NCBI GenBank assembly: GCA_018105865.1
Contig: CM030832.1
Location: 15,480,919 to 15,544,918, forward strand
Direction: 5' to 3'
Length of the DNA: 64,000 bases
Source: Metaphire vulgaris
Taxonomy: Eukaryota; Annelida; Clitellata; Crassiclitellata; Megascolecidae
Shown: piece by piece, positions 11,932-23,413 of the stretch
Position numbering within the stretch: position 1 is the stretch's first letter
Layout: each line of letters begins with the position of its first letter
Program-made: the position numbers and the translations under genes
Notes under the pieces: generated by a model
Told to the model about the DNA's origin: nothing
The model's input: the letters and a program-made list of their open reading frames with translations, nothing else
Database searches by the model: none

Positions 11932-14761
11932 CAGTGGCGTAGCCAGGATTTCCCCGAAGGGGTTATAGCTCCCATGATTTCCAGAATTCCAAAGTCGAAA
12001 AATTCTGACAAGCAAAAAACGATATGATTCCCAGCTTCGAAATTCTGACAAGCAAAAAAGGCGATTCGAAATCCTGACAAGAAAAAACCAAGATCGTCAA
12101 CTATTATTGTGCGCTAGATTAAGTGAATTATACAGGTATCAGAATAATAATACGCAATAACAAATTTCTTGGTCGGACAACTAGGGGTCGTCCATAAATT
12201 ACGTAACGCGATTTTGGCACATTTTACCCTACGCAACGCGACGTAACAAAACGTCAGAACCCTAAAATATGATATAACAACGGACCGACCCCATTTTCGT
12301 CTTCGAAAAGTCTTGACAAGCAAAAATGTCATGTCTTATATTTTTTCTCTCGAAAAACCCTGACAAGCAATAAAGGTCATCCTTATTTTTCCTCTCCAAA
12401 ATCCTGACAAGCAAAAAGGTCAAAGGTCATCACTTTAAAAATGTTTGCGTTACGTCACATTTACGCACCCCCACGTCGTCACACTTCGTAACAAATGGCC
12501 GGACTCCCTAACCGCGTTACATAATTTATGGACGACCCCTAGAGGTGAAGTCAGGGTAGGGTTGCCAGATGCATGGGTAGCCAAAGGAGGACAGAGCCAG
12601 ACGAAAAGGAGGACAGAGAGGAGGACATTGTATACATGAAACCAGCTGTGCAGTGGTCGTCCATAAATTACGTAACGCGGTTGGAGGAGTCCAACCATTT
12701 GTTACGAAGTGTGACGACGGGGGTCGGAAATGTTACGTAACGCAAAAAATTTAAGTGACCGTTTTTGGCTTGTCAGAGATTTTGAAGAGGAAAAAACAAG
12801 GATGACCTCTTTTTTGCTTGTCAGGGTTTATCGAGAGGAAAAAATACAAGGATATGAACTTTTTTGCTTGTCAAGACTTTTTGGAGGACGAAAATGGGGG
12901 GTCAGCCCGTTGTTACGTAATATTTGAGGGTCTGACGTTTTGTTACGTCGTGTTACGTAGGGGGGTCAAAAAAGTGCCAAAATCGCGTTACGTAATTTAT
13001 GTACGGCCCAAGGTCATCGAGTTGTATGGCTGATGATGACTAGCCGTTTACTGTTTACAGTCTCTGCGTTTGCTACTGGAAATGAAATTAACATTTTGAC
13101 CAATGACCATAGACTATTGCATAGACACTAGAGATAGAATGACGAGAGTCAGTATTTTGGGACTTTGGACAATCGATATTGATATTATTATAACGCTATT
13201 TTAATATCGATGTATAAACGTATGAAATTCGTCAATACCGCGAGAACGAAAATTGATAGCATACAAAAGATTACAATTTTTAGCTTTGCCGGGAGGACGG
13301 AGGACACGGACCTAAAGGAGGACATGTCCTCCTTTTGGAGGACTTCTGGCAACCCCTAAGTCAGGGCCATATTAAGACGGAGGCTGATGGGACTGAAGCT
13401 CCAGGCCCACCATGAAAAAATAGGTCCACCGTTTTAAAAATTGCCTTAACCGTTTTTAACGTTTTCGCAGTTTATCGCCGGTTCTTTTGCCGTTTTCACT
13501 CTTTCACCGTTTTAGCGTCTCTTTATTCACGATAAGTCAAAGCAGGAAGTAAAGACGTGACGTCACTCACACGCACACACATTGCACGATCGGCCATGGG
13601 CGTCCGCAGAAATTTTTCCAAGGGGGTGCACGACAGGATCTTGTGACAAATGAAATGAAAACATTTTCCAGGAGATGCAAATCAGGGTCTTGTGACAAAA
13701 GAAACAAGTAAATTTACGTTTTTAATGACTTCACAATTTTTCTAGGGGTAGGCCTACAATTGCACGCCTTGCACCTCCGGACGCCCATGCGATCGGCTGA
13801 AATTCCAGAATGTTTTCTGTCGAACACCAGACCACTGATCAGACAACAGTTACAGTGGACCAGTGGTGTGTGTAAAGATATTTGAAACGTTTGTTTATGG
13901 GAATGGAGGAATGGATACTTTTCAAAGATTTTGACTTTTATCACAACGTTGAATGAATTATTTATTAGCCGAAAAGAAAACATTGTATGATTTATCTTGT
14001 AACTGTTCAAATTTATTCCAACCTCAAATTTATTCCAAACCCAACTAAGATTCTTAAATTTCACAAGTAAAAGTAAATAGCAGTGTTTTTATAATAGGCT
14101 AATTTAACAATTTCTATGCAGGGCAGTAACGTTCTAATTAGTAACCAATTATAAATAATTATGTAAATAAATACGACAAAGACCTATATGGAGCTAAAAT
14201 TTGCTAACTGTAACGTTTCGAAAACAAGTTATAAGCCCCTATATTAATTAACAAAAGCCTGTATAAAAGTGGGCCGCCGTTTCTAAGTTCCCCGAGCAAA
14301 ATAGCTAAAATTTTAGCTAAAATCGTTAAAATTTTGAAATTGATAAAATAAAATTTTAATTAAAACATTTTTTATTTTAATTATCATTAACATTTTAGAG
14401 GTATAAAATAAAATTTTAACTTTAAACTAAAATTTTAAAATAAAATTGATACACATTTTTAAAATTTAAAAATTGATAAATTGGCTTAAAACTGCTAAAA
14501 TTGCTAAAATGCTAAACACTGTAAACAGTGCTTTAAAAATTGCTAAAAAGTTGCAAAAATAGGCCTCTAAATACTTGCTAAAATAGACCCCCTTAAAGTT
14601 AAAAATGGGGCCTTAAAATAGGCTCCTTAAAATAGGCCCTTTAAAATAGGCCCCTTAAAATTGCTAAAATAGGCCCCCTTAAAGTATGCAGCCCCAGGCC
14701 CACTCGGACCTTGATCCGACCCTGGGTGGAGTTTAACCCATATCCCCTGGCTACGCCACTG
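11932..14761. mobile_element. nested hAT-like element stack, copy B
   Basis: Counterpart of 4691-7640. Left target repeat is TGGTCAAT and right is TGATCAAT. All the internal insertions are present, so every nesting event predates the split of the two copies. Copy B lacks about 120 bases overall, mostly by shortened homopolymers and small deletions. Confidence 0.8.
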
Positions 14762-15411
14762 TGATCAATATAATAATTATTATAGCGTTCTATTAACTAT
14801 GAAGCGTATAATGAATGTGGTTAATAATAGAACGACGACGTCATCAACAGCAGACGTCAACAGAGCAGACGGCCTCGGCGCCATCTTATTTATTCAACCA
14901 GAGTGGCCGCATGATATTAAGCGGTTCGGATGGTCACAAGATCTAATTGACCGTGGCTGGCTCCGATAAAACCGAAATGCCATCCGACTTCTCTCGATCA
15001 AAGCTGTAAACATGGAACAACAAAATATCTGCTGAGCGATGCTGACGACTTGTTTGGGTACTATTCGACTCGTCGAAAGAGAAAGGGGCGTCATCTCGTC
15101 AAGGCCTGTGCGACGCAGTTAGGCCCTACCTGTTGTTAGGCATCCGGATATATGCATGCCTGAGAATGGGCGACATCTAAGCCATAGTCTAAGCGAGCCA
15201 TCTTCTACCGGTCAAATGCTAAACATAGAAAAAGGTTTCTAATTGGATTCCAACACTACAGAATGAACAGCAATACAACTTTCATAGAAAACGTCTGAAA
15301 CGAATTATTCCTGGAATCGTGCACCGAGGCGTTTACTCCTGATACGATATTTATGTACTATTTTTTAAATTAAAAAATAAACTTAAGAATAGAGAAAAGG
15401 ACTTCGCAGCG

Positions 15412-15909
15412 ATGTTTGGCGCTCACTACAAGCGTGTGGGGGATAAACCGCCGGAGCCTATGGATCCTCCTCCGAAAGACAAGCGTCTGGGGGTCATCCA
15501 TGAGTTCCCGTACGAGAAAAACCCGACGTTTGTCGACTACTACCGCCTGGAGCCGAAGCGAATTCTCCAACTGGGTCTCGAACCGCGCTTTGCCAGAACC
15601 TGGGACGTTCGGCGCAACATCCCGCTTCCCGTCAAGGAACCGACGTTTCAGACGCTGTGCAGTCGTCTTCCAGCGATCCCGATGGAGTGGGTCAACTTCT
15701 ACGACGCTCGCAACAAGGTGATCATCGGGAACTCGTTGGCACCCTTCGCATCGATGCAGAAGAGGGTGTGCGGATGGGGTTACGACGACGAAGGCGACTA
15801 CAGGAGAAAGAGGTCGGCCCTCGAACCCGTCGACGTTCAGCGCTACAGACCGAAGCCGGAGTTCTTCGTCTATCGTAATACGCACTTCCCTAAAAATTAC
15901 CATAACTAG
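15412..15909 (+). CDS. conserved single-exon 165-residue protein, copy B
   Basis: Same protein as at 8298-8795 except Arg for His in the CSRLPAIP segment. The other differences are synonymous (GAG/GAA, CCT/CCC, TAT/TAC). No indels in 498 bases. Probably the second allele rather than a second gene. Confidence 0.8.
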   Translation: MFGAHYKRVGDKPPEPMDPPPKDKRLGVIHEFPYEKNPTFVDYYRLEPKRILQLGLEPRFARTWDVRRNIPLPVKEPTFQTLCSRLPAIPMEWVNFYDARNKVIIGNSLAPFASMQKRVCGWGYDDEGDYRRKRSALEPVDVQRYRPKPEFFVYRNTHFPKNYHN

Positions 15910-16535
15910 GCCTACGGATTTTTAACAAACGGAACTATAAAACACGAATCGAAAACTTACAGCAAACTCTGTTTTATATTGCAATAGAACACAGTACAAG
16001 AACCGAACGCTCTGATGGCATTGTAGACTGGCCATCGGGATGTCTCACGCAATCCTAGCTGCGACAACGTTCAACTTAGAATAATTTAAGCGCTATATTA
16101 GACTAGATGCTTTATAAGATTTGCATAAGTCCAGTGGTGTAAATGAGGAAACAAGACAAAGTATTTCATTTTCGGTATTCTCAATTCTCAAGCTATATGC
16201 TGTCTCTATCGAACTGCTATATATATATATCTCTCTCTCTCTCTTCAGGCCCTATCTGTATATGTCTGCATGTCCGTCTTTTGTCTCTGCTCCTGTATCT
16301 GTCTGGCTGCTCCTCTCTCTTTGTGTACTACCATCGGACAGTCGAATTTAGTGACGTTCATGGATGTTCTGCTGTCCCAGTGGCCTACTGGGCTAGAAAA
16401 TTGGTCTGTGTTAATGGTTACCCTCAGGGACACCAGAAAAGCACTAATATGTACGTAGTTTAGGGGCCCATGAAGTTCACTTGCCCTCTGTGGGTCATAG
16501 AAATCCCCCAAGTCGCGTTATGGGCTTATGGCCAG

Positions 16536-16752
16536 CAGTGGCGTCGCTAGGGTTGGTGTCACCCAGTGCGGTAAAATCGTGGTGTCGCCCATTTAGACTT
16601 GGGACCTCTTCTGAATCTTTCTTATTTTTCCTTCTCAAATAAATACCGTGACAAGCAAAAAAAGGTCATCCTTGTTTGGTGCTTGTTTGGTGTCACCCCC
16701 CCCCTAGATGGTGTCACCCGGTGCGGTCCGCACCCCCCTCTCGACGCCACTG
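16536..16752. mobile_element. hAT-like MITE with CAGTGGCGTCGCTAGGG end
   Basis: Ends CAGTGGCGTCG and CGACGCCACTG with a perfect 8-bp target duplication ATGGCCAG (16528-16535 and 16753-16760). Length 217. Carries the GACAAGCAAAAAAAGGTCAT motif near 16651. Confidence 0.85.
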
Positions 16753-17279
16753 ATGGCCAGTACCGTGGCAGTACGCTCCTGCACTGTTTGAACAATTGTC
16801 GTTGCTTCAAGGTGTTTGTGGCGCTCAAAATCTGCTTCTTGAACTAGAACGAGGTACTGGGAACAGATGCACTTTATGCAGAATGCATCATCGACTCTGT
16901 ACGTAGGAGGCCAAATAATCGTTCCGCTGTTGTTTGTATTAGATTGCCTCTGTTAAATTTTTTCAATTCACCGTTTGATATGGTATAGGCATAGGCACGC
17001 ATCATTTTTTATATTAGCGACACAGCGACTGATGTTTCTTCAATATCGTTTCATTGGCTGTGAAGAAGGTCGATTATGTGTGCCAGTAGGCCCTAATGGT
17101 CCAGAATTTAATTGGACAGCTCTAAGAGCTCTTGTGTTCAGCCAATTTTTGCAGCTTAGGCTTATTGATGTCGAGTGGACCAACGTGACCGAAGACGTAT
17201 AATGTGATTTAAAGTTGTTTAGGAGGCTAAGCATGGATGACCGCACATTAGGGCAAGAGGGGGCACTGCCCGGATTATC

Positions 17280-17695
17280 TTCGGGGTTCGAAGGGGAGAG
17301 CACATCTCCCCTTTTCTGAAAGAGAAGCTACATTGGCTTCGCATCCCGGAGCGTATTGCCTACAAGAGGTGTATCCCCACGTTCCGAGCCCTGCACGATC
17401 CGGCTTTCCCGGACTACCTGGCGTACGTCTTAGGTCCTGAGACCATCGTCTACCGACAGGCATCTGCAACTAAGGTCCAGTCGAGACGTCAGACTGGTCG
17501 TTCCTCCTCCGTCTAGAACGGCAAAATTCGGCCATGTGACTAGAGAGTCCAATCTTGAATCGTTCGCAAGGAAACTTAAAACTTCTTTCTTCGAGACATC
17601 GTATTAGTGTAAAGCGCTCTAGCCTTTGACTTTTCGTTCATGGTTTTTGCGCTATATAAATTGACTTTTTAACCTAACCTAACCTTTCCTCTGGA
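17280..17695 (+). mobile_element. 5'-truncated L2/CR1-like LINE 3' end
   Basis: One frame reads LHWLRIPERIAYKRCIPTFR, matching the LHWLPVxxRIxYKxxxxxxKALHG region at the C-terminus of L2/CR1-type ORF2 proteins. After the frame ends, the sequence has TGCGCTATATAAATTGAC and a short tail of CTAAC units (about 17670-17690), as other LINE 3' ends in this window do. Confidence 0.7.
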
Positions 17696-17955
17696 AAATG
17701 CAAATACCAATATTTCACATTGAAATTTGAAAACCTTGCCAAAATATTAACCGTGACCATTGTGTTAAAATGTGCTTTGCCCCATGGAAAAATTTAGGCC
17801 TTTGTGGCGTAACCGTGACCATTGTGTTTTTCCCCTCGTGGAAAATTTTCTGTGGGGGCCCATGATACTAAGTAAGCCTGTGTAAAAACACTGTAGATGT
17901 AGTTACAAGCAGCGATGAGCGACTTTATGAGCTCGCGCTTTGTTGCATAAAGGAG

Positions 17956-18142
17956 CAGTGGCGGCTCTAGGATTTGGCAAGTGGGGGGGCGTTGGGGGGC
18001 AAATTCTAATCATGGGGGCCAACCATTTGTTGTTTAATGTATGTAGCATTAAGTATAGGGTCCCAACTGGGGGCCACTGGGGGGCCAGGCTCTCAATAGA
18101 GGGGCACGGGCCCCCCTGGCCCCCCCGGTGGAGCCGCCACTG
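17956..18142. mobile_element. hAT-like MITE with CAGTGGCGGCTC end
   Basis: TIRs CAGTGGCGGCTC and GAGCCGCCACTG, with a perfect 8-bp target duplication TAAAGGAG (17948-17955 and 18143-18150). The interior has G and C runs (gtgggggggcgttgggggg) and a ggggccaggc core. Relatives lie at 36528-36654 and 38852-39149. Confidence 0.9.
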
Positions 18143-18170
18143 TAAAGGAGCCCTGATTGGTTAATCTCAG

Positions 18171-18442
18171 CAGTGGCGGTTCCACGTGGGGGATGAGTGA
18201 GGATGCTTGTGAAACATATTTTTGGATAAAAGTGTAGTAAAACTACGGAGAAAAACTGAGGATGACCTTTTTTGCTTGTCGACATATTTTTCAGCAAAAG
18301 TGTAGTAAAATTAGGGATAAAATTTCCTTTTGTCAACCTTTTTCGGCAAAGTTTATTGATTTTTCTTTCTATTTTCATCCCCATACCAACTTCCTATGAA
18401 TTCATTTCATCCCCCCACCAAGAAATCCTGGAACCGCCACTG
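18171..18442. mobile_element. hAT-like MITE with CAGTGGCGGTTCC end
   Basis: TIRs CAGTGGCGGTTCC and GGAACCGCCACTG, with a perfect 8-bp target duplication AATCTCAG (18163-18170 and 18443-18450). Its interior differs from the neighbouring MITE and contains the GATGACCTTTTTTGCTTGTC motif near 18260. Confidence 0.9.
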
Positions 18443-18826
18443 AATCTCAGTTCAATTTTGACATACACTTCATAACTTCAAGAAGGCGTTTGTATTTATG
18501 CAGCCAAAATGGTTAAGTTGCAGTTCATCTGTCTAAATGTGATGATCATAATACGTATGAGCTAAATATAGGCCTATTAATTGCTTCTAACATAACAGCC
18601 AGTTGAATAGGCCTACATTAGGGAATTAGACCTGTCTCTAAGGTGGCATTCAGAAAGTAGCTGTGACAGTTGAAATTTGTTGGGTGGTTCAAGACTTTTG
18701 TCCACTACTGTACTGCAGTGTTGGAGTTGTGAAATTTGAGCTGGGGGGAGGTTGAGGACTGAAATTCAATGAATGACAGAAACTGCAAGTAACCGATATG
18801 CCGGCAACTCCAACACTGCTGCATTA

Positions 18827-18890
18827 ATAATAATAATGTGATTTTAAGTGGTTTAGGAGGCTAAGTAAGCCTGTGTGAAAACCACTTAAA
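18827..18890 (-). mobile_element. short hairpin element with AAT tail, polymorphic between copies
   Basis: An (AAT)n run followed by GTGATTTTAAGTGGTTTAGG, a GGCTAAGTAAGCC palindrome and AAAACCACTTAAAA, giving a stem of about 14 bp. The equivalent place in copy A (near 9410-9430) lacks it, so it is a recent insertion. Read on the minus strand it is a stem-loop followed by (ATT)n, like the 3' tail of a LINE. Other copies: 26468-26535 and 39874-39944. Confidence 0.65.
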
Positions 18891-18960
18891 ATTGCATTCG
18901 AGATAGATACAATTAATGTTGGCCAGTTGCCGATTTCGTTTAGGCCGAATGTATCTTCAT

Positions 18961-19528
18961 TATTTTTCTTGATTTAAGAGATTTAGGCCTACTGTAGGCC
19001 TAGCTGGAAACCCAGAAATTGAAAAAGTAAGGACGCTGTAGCCTGTAGATATTCTTTTCGGTACTCTAGTTCTGACGGTACATCGGTCATCGGTGTCAGC
19101 ACCATATTAGAGGACAGCCACGAAGTTCGCTCACAGCTCCGATACCCGGATCCCAAAATAAATTCTAAAGAAATATAGGAGTCTTTATCAAGCCAGGGTG
19201 TGGCGGGCTGTCGAAGATGCTTCGAAGATCCTGGGAATTGCGCATAACAGCTGCCGATAATTAAGAATAGGAAAATCGAGACACTTGTAATGACATTAGG
19301 CCTATTTTTGCCTCTATGGTTTCATTTCATCTTCGCAGTTTCCAGAGGAGAGGGATGACGATGATAACGACGACGACGGCGACGATGACGACGACGATGA
19401 TGATATCATTGCATAGACCGTGTTGACGGCGTGTTCGCGTTAAATTTGCATGTAACTGGTATATGGCAATAAAAGATGCCCAAGGGCTTTGTTAACTGAA
19501 CATGTCAATGGACAACAAGGCAACATAG

Positions 19529-19592
<64 letters not shown>

Positions 19593-19911
19593 AGACTGGC
19601 ATCGGCTTGTTCTGACGCCCGTTTGATATAATCAGCGTGGTCGACGGTAGTCATCATGTGAGCGTTGCAATGTCAGACTCCTCCGTCGTCGACTGTTTTC
19701 ATGTCTCACACAATGCGCATATCGTTGGGCACTTTTAGTGCCAGCTGTGCGTTTGACAAAGTGCAGAATAATTCATCTCTCGTTCTGAGCACTTTTTACT
19801 TTAGGCTACTCGGATCGAATTGCGCAGATTATTTAAGAAGACATACTTAATTCTGCGTCGGACATCGAAGTTTGTTCTCATTAAATGCTTTTAAAAGTTA
19901 AATAAGTTCGA
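18961..19911. other. region upstream of the lectin gene
   Basis: Contains a GAC/GAT-rich simple repeat (about 19360-19405) and a (TA)n run (about 19532-19588). The last 300 bases before the lectin ATG probably include its promoter and 5' UTR. No specific motif can be assigned. Confidence 0.4.
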
Positions 19912-20197
19912 ATGAATGCCGTGGTGGTGGTGAGCGTTTTGACGGTCTTAGCGACTCTGCCGTCCCTGGATGGAGTGCACGCCGCGGCGGCGGCTGAGTC
20001 GAACGGAGTGGCCGTGAAGCATCGAAGCCGCGCCCTGGACGCGGAACTGATCCGACTCCACTTGGAGGAGTTTCGGATGGAAGTGATCCAGATGAAGAGC
20101 CAGCTGGCAAGGATGAGCAGAAACTCGAAGATCGTTCAGACGGTCCTCAAGGAACTCAGGAGCAACCGATGTTCGTCGGTGCCACACACGATGGAGC
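19912..20197 (+). CDS. secreted C-type lectin, exon 1 (signal peptide and coiled coil)
   Basis: Starts at ATG 19912 and ends at a consensus donor (gagc|gtaagt), phase 1. Residues 1-24 form a signal peptide (MNAVVVVSVLTVLATLP, with likely cleavage after GVHA). Residues about 42-85 form an amphipathic, Leu/Met/Glu-rich helix (LIRLHLEEFRMEVIQMKSQL) suited to a trimerising neck. The phase-1 end joins the exon at 22180 in frame, completing CAG TAC. Together with exons 2 and 3 it makes a secreted protein of about 235 residues with a neck and one C-type lectin domain, the usual plan of invertebrate soluble lectins. Such proteins bind surface sugars on cells or microbes. The binding role is inferred from the family. 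Confidence 0.8.
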
Positions 20198-20779
20198 GTA
20201 AGTTAAAAGTCGGAATTACGTGTTCTCAGGGCTCAGAATCATTCGCAGACTCAGTGCCGTATGAACCATGACGTAACTGGCGCACTTGCGCCAGGCCCAC
20301 GGGTTTAATTTTTATTATTTTAAAATAAAAAATTATATTAAATCACGAACAACGAATTTTATTAAACACGCAGTAGGCATACTAATTGTATTTCATTTTT
20401 AATAAATATATTTAAGGAAGTTTTCTATATTTTAAAATTAATTTTCATATTTTTGACAGAGGTTTGAAACTTTGAACTTGGAGGGTTGAGGATCTTTAAA
20501 AGTTTTGTTGCGTTGTTTGCGCCAGACCTCCAAAAAGTTAATACGGCACTGCGCAGACTTTCAATGCTCGACGTTAGAGTGGCGTGAACAACTACGCTAG
20601 GCCTATAGCAACTAGGCCTAAATAATAATTCTAATCATAATATTAATATTAACCACAACATTAATCATAATCAATCTAGCTTTTCATGCGCCGCATCAGA
20701 GCTCTGGTAGGCCTAGACCTACTCGGTTCCAGCTTACCTTCTCAGTCTACGACACGGTCACACAAAAACGCGTTCAAAT

Positions 20780-20990
20780 TAGAGATGTGCGGTATATCCG
20801 TATACCCGCGGGTATACTCTACCCGTACCCGCGGGTACGGGTAGGGTAGGGTACACATTTTCGAGTACGGATCGGGTACGAGTATAGCGCTACGGTTTTA
20901 AGAAATTGTTGGGGGTTACACCCCAGAACCCCCTTGGGAGGGGTGGGAGGGGTGGGAGGGGGTACAACCCCTCTCTGCACCCTACCCCCG
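20780..20990. mobile_element. truncated member of the TACCCG-rich hAT-like family
   Basis: Begins TAGAGATGTGCGG, then runs of ACCCGTACCCGCGGGTACGG type, as at 28398 and 49468. The right terminus is missing, and the sequence becomes C/G-run-rich after about 20900. Confidence 0.6.
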
Positions 20991-21355
20991 TTCGGCCTTC
21001 GGCCTCGCGCGGTATGATATAATATGCCAGCAATTGTGGGGTATTTTGCGTCATTGCCGTTGGGGGGATAGACGTCCCTGTCGACGGGCCTGATGATGGG
21101 ACTTTAGCCTTAGGCGATACTTTGCCAATTATATCGAAGTAGGCCTATCGGCCATTAATTGTTTCAGTCTATTTGGTGTCCGGTTGTTTCAGAGCCTTTT
21201 TAAAGGAAAATTGATCACTGCGCTAAACTCAGAAATGGTTTTGATACACCAATATAAATGTCTGCTTGTACTATGATGTTTGTTTACCTATAACCATTTT
21301 ATGATAGGCCTATCTATCTTGTTATTTACCAATGTTTATTCTAGCTACCTTGACA

Positions 21356-21665
21356 TTGGGGGTAATTTGAAATTTGGGGGGAGGGGCAAGGTCTGAGTCT
21401 CCAAAAATCTTGACAAGGAAAAAAGGTCATCGCCCTTTTCAAATGTTCCTTTTAGAATGTGGTGACAAGCAAAAAAAGTCGTCCTTCCAACCTTCCTAAT
21501 ATAATTTACCCTTCTCAAATGCCCTGGCACACACAAAATTTCATCCCTACATTTTCCCCTCTCTATAAAATAAAAAAACCCGTCGTCACACTTTTTGGGG
21601 GAAAATTTCCATCCCTCCAATGCTACATAGCAAAAAAATTGGGGGGGGGAGATTTTTAAACTTGG
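21356..21665. repeat. G-run-bounded unit with GACAAG motifs
   Basis: Lies between a G-rich start (ttggggggaggggc) and a G-rich end (ttggggggggg). It carries two copies of the shared motif (21411 and 21468), followed by GTCATC or GTCGTC. Termini and target repeat could not be fixed. Confidence 0.4.
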
Positions 21666-22179
21666 GAGGATTCCCCTCAGAGAAGGCCTATAATAAACAC
21701 TGGTTATTTACTATTACTACTGCATTTTTCTGTCACTACATAAAGTACCTCATTGCGGTAACTTTGTAAGTCTTTGTTCCCGTCGGTATCTTGTTATTTC
21801 CATATAATTGTACCTACTTCATTTCAATTGCAAATAATTAAGTTCTTCTACGGATGTTATTTCAAATACTATTATACTATAATAATATATTATTGTAACA
21901 ATTAGGCCTATAATTATAATTAAGTTCTTCTACAAATGTTATTATTAGTTCTTCTAGAGATGTTATTATTGAACTTTCTTTGGAAATAATAAATGATGAT
22001 AAAAAAACTCAGACAATTTGGGGACATCCGCGTAAAAAACAAGCAATGAGGTCACCCGAATAAATTATCATTCACGAAACTCAGACAATTTTCATTTTAA
22101 AACCGCCCATTTTCAATTAATCACTGCACTTTTGTGTATCACCGCACGTCTTTTAAAAAAGCCCTGCGATGTTTATCAG

Positions 22180-22369
22180 AGTACTCTGCGATCGACTGTC
22201 CCACTGGTTTTACCGCTTCCAACTCCGACGTCCTGCTACAAGTTCTTCTCTGATCGCCTGAACTGGAACGAGGCTCAGGAGATGTGTCGATCGATGAAAT
22301 CGCATCTCGTTCGTCTGGAAACGGAATCGGAAGAAAAATACATCGCAAGTCATCTGTCGAATACGAAAA
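22180..22369 (+). CDS. C-type lectin, exon 2 (first half of the lectin domain)
   Basis: Acceptor tttatcag at 22179, donor aaaa|gtaaga. The first part reads DCPTGFTASNSD, then the frame shifts by one to CYKFFSDRLNWNEAQEMC and SMKSHLVRLETESEEKYIAS. This is the canonical start of a C-type lectin domain: Cys pair, WxEAxxxC, then L..xxS..E. The length is 190 bases, whereas the phases of exons 1 and 3 require 189. One extra base, probably a C at 22232-22233, therefore explains the break. An assembly error is more likely than a dead gene, since exon 3 is intact. Confidence 0.75.
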
Positions 22370-22416
22370 GTAAGACCAATGACTCGCGCATATGTTCGAA
22401 CTTCTTCAAGTATTCT

Positions 22417-22515
22417 TCTTGGTGGTGGTGGTGGTGGTGGTGGTGGTGGTGGTGGTGGGGGTGGTCGTGGTCGTGGTCGTGGTGGTCGTCGTAGTGGCAG
22501 TGGCAGTGGCAGTAT
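22417..22515 (+). repeat. TGG/TGGTCG/TGGCAG microsatellite in lectin intron 2
   Basis: A (TGG)n run grading into (TGGTCG) and then (TGGCAG) units. The apparent poly-Trp reading frame is an artefact of the repeat. Confidence 0.9.
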
Positions 22516-23413
22516 TTAGTCTATTTACCCTGTGATCTAATTAGCCACCTGGTGTTCACAGCTATAAAAATTAGCTCGTCTCTTCCGTTCAATTGAAATT
22601 ATGGCAAGATATTGAACTTTTATTTTTCTCAAATCACGAATTTTGGCAACTCCGGTAGACATTTAGGCTACGCTCCTCTTCAACTGAAATTAATTATTAG
22701 AATTTTTCGGCTGACGCAAATGATTCCGGTCGAAAATGAATCTTTAGAATGTTCTGATATGCGCGGTTTTGAGCTGATATCAATGTCACCGATTTAACTA
22801 TCGATGACATTGATATCGCCTAGGCCCTAGGCGGCGCTGTTCTTCGCCTATTTTTCAAAACAAGGTAAGCGTCTTACTATTAAGTATATTTGACAAAAGT
22901 CAAGAATCTCCGTTCACAAATCGTTCATGATTTATGTGTTTTCCTCATATTTACATTGCACTTGAAAATGTGGGCGTCGTTGAACTTCACCCGCACCCAT
23001 CAGGGGCGTAGCCAGGAATTTGATTTGAAAGGGGTATAATGTGATTTGGAGGAACGGGGGTATAAATCTTTAAAAACTTTGAAAAGCTTAAAAAGTGCAT
23101 TAAATATTTTAAGGTAATGTGGTTTTAGGGGGTATATATACCGATATTCCCTCTCCCCGTCGCTACGCTCCTGGCATCTATTGCACCTCCCTGGCTACGC
23201 CTCTTACACGAACCCACTACAAATACCGATTCAAGTGTCTATAGTAGACCTAACTCGCAACTATCATTAGACCAAGGGCTTCTTGATATTAGCATTTAAT
23301 TAACACGTACCTGATTAGACCAGCAGGTGGAGTGCTGTCACTTAATTCGATTGGCACGTTTTGTCAAGGTTTGTTAAACCTTTTTTCACCTGCAGCAACC
23401 ATTTTCTTTGCAG
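22516..23413 (+). other. remainder of lectin intron 2
   Basis: AT-rich intron with a probable degenerate element from about 23001 (CAGGGGCGTAGCCAGG, like the 4691 family) to about 23215 (CTGGCTACGCC). Its target duplication is not recognisable. Confidence 0.45.

Larger units (their letters stand above)
16416..18734. mobile_element. 2.3 kb present in copy B and absent in copy A
   Basis: Copy A reads directly from gtctgtgttaatg into agctggggaggttgagg, whereas copy B has this whole stretch between the two. It contains a MITE (16536-16752), a LINE 3' end (17280-17695) and two more MITEs (17956-18142, 18171-18442). The remainder (16753-17279, 17700-17955, 18443-18734) shows no gene. Confidence 0.75.
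9601..18960 (+). repeat. copy B of the duplicated locus
   Basis: Matches copy A base for base apart from scattered small indels, many of them shorter runs of C, G, A or T in copy B, plus one 2.3 kb insertion (16416-18734) and one 64-base hairpin insertion (18827-18890). It continues past 18960 into sequence not covered by copy A, as expected if copy B is the contig that carries on. Confidence 0.9.
20198..22179 (+). other. lectin intron 1
   Basis: About 2 kb of AT-rich intron. It contains a truncated TAGAGATGTGCGG element (from 20780), a stretch with two GACAAG motifs (21356-21665) and a high density of TAGGCCTA octamers. No exon is seen. Confidence 0.6.

Noticed and set aside
17660..17695. 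CTAACCTAACCT as an arthropod-type telomere repeat
   Set aside because: Only about three units, directly behind a LINE 3' end; it is the retrotransposon tail.
18827..18890. Histone-type 3' stem-loop
   Set aside because: The stem sequence differs from the histone consensus and no histone gene is nearby; the unit is dispersed and insertional.
22132..22494. Poly-Trp frame after the lectin exon
   Set aside because: It reads through a splice donor into a (TGG)n microsatellite.
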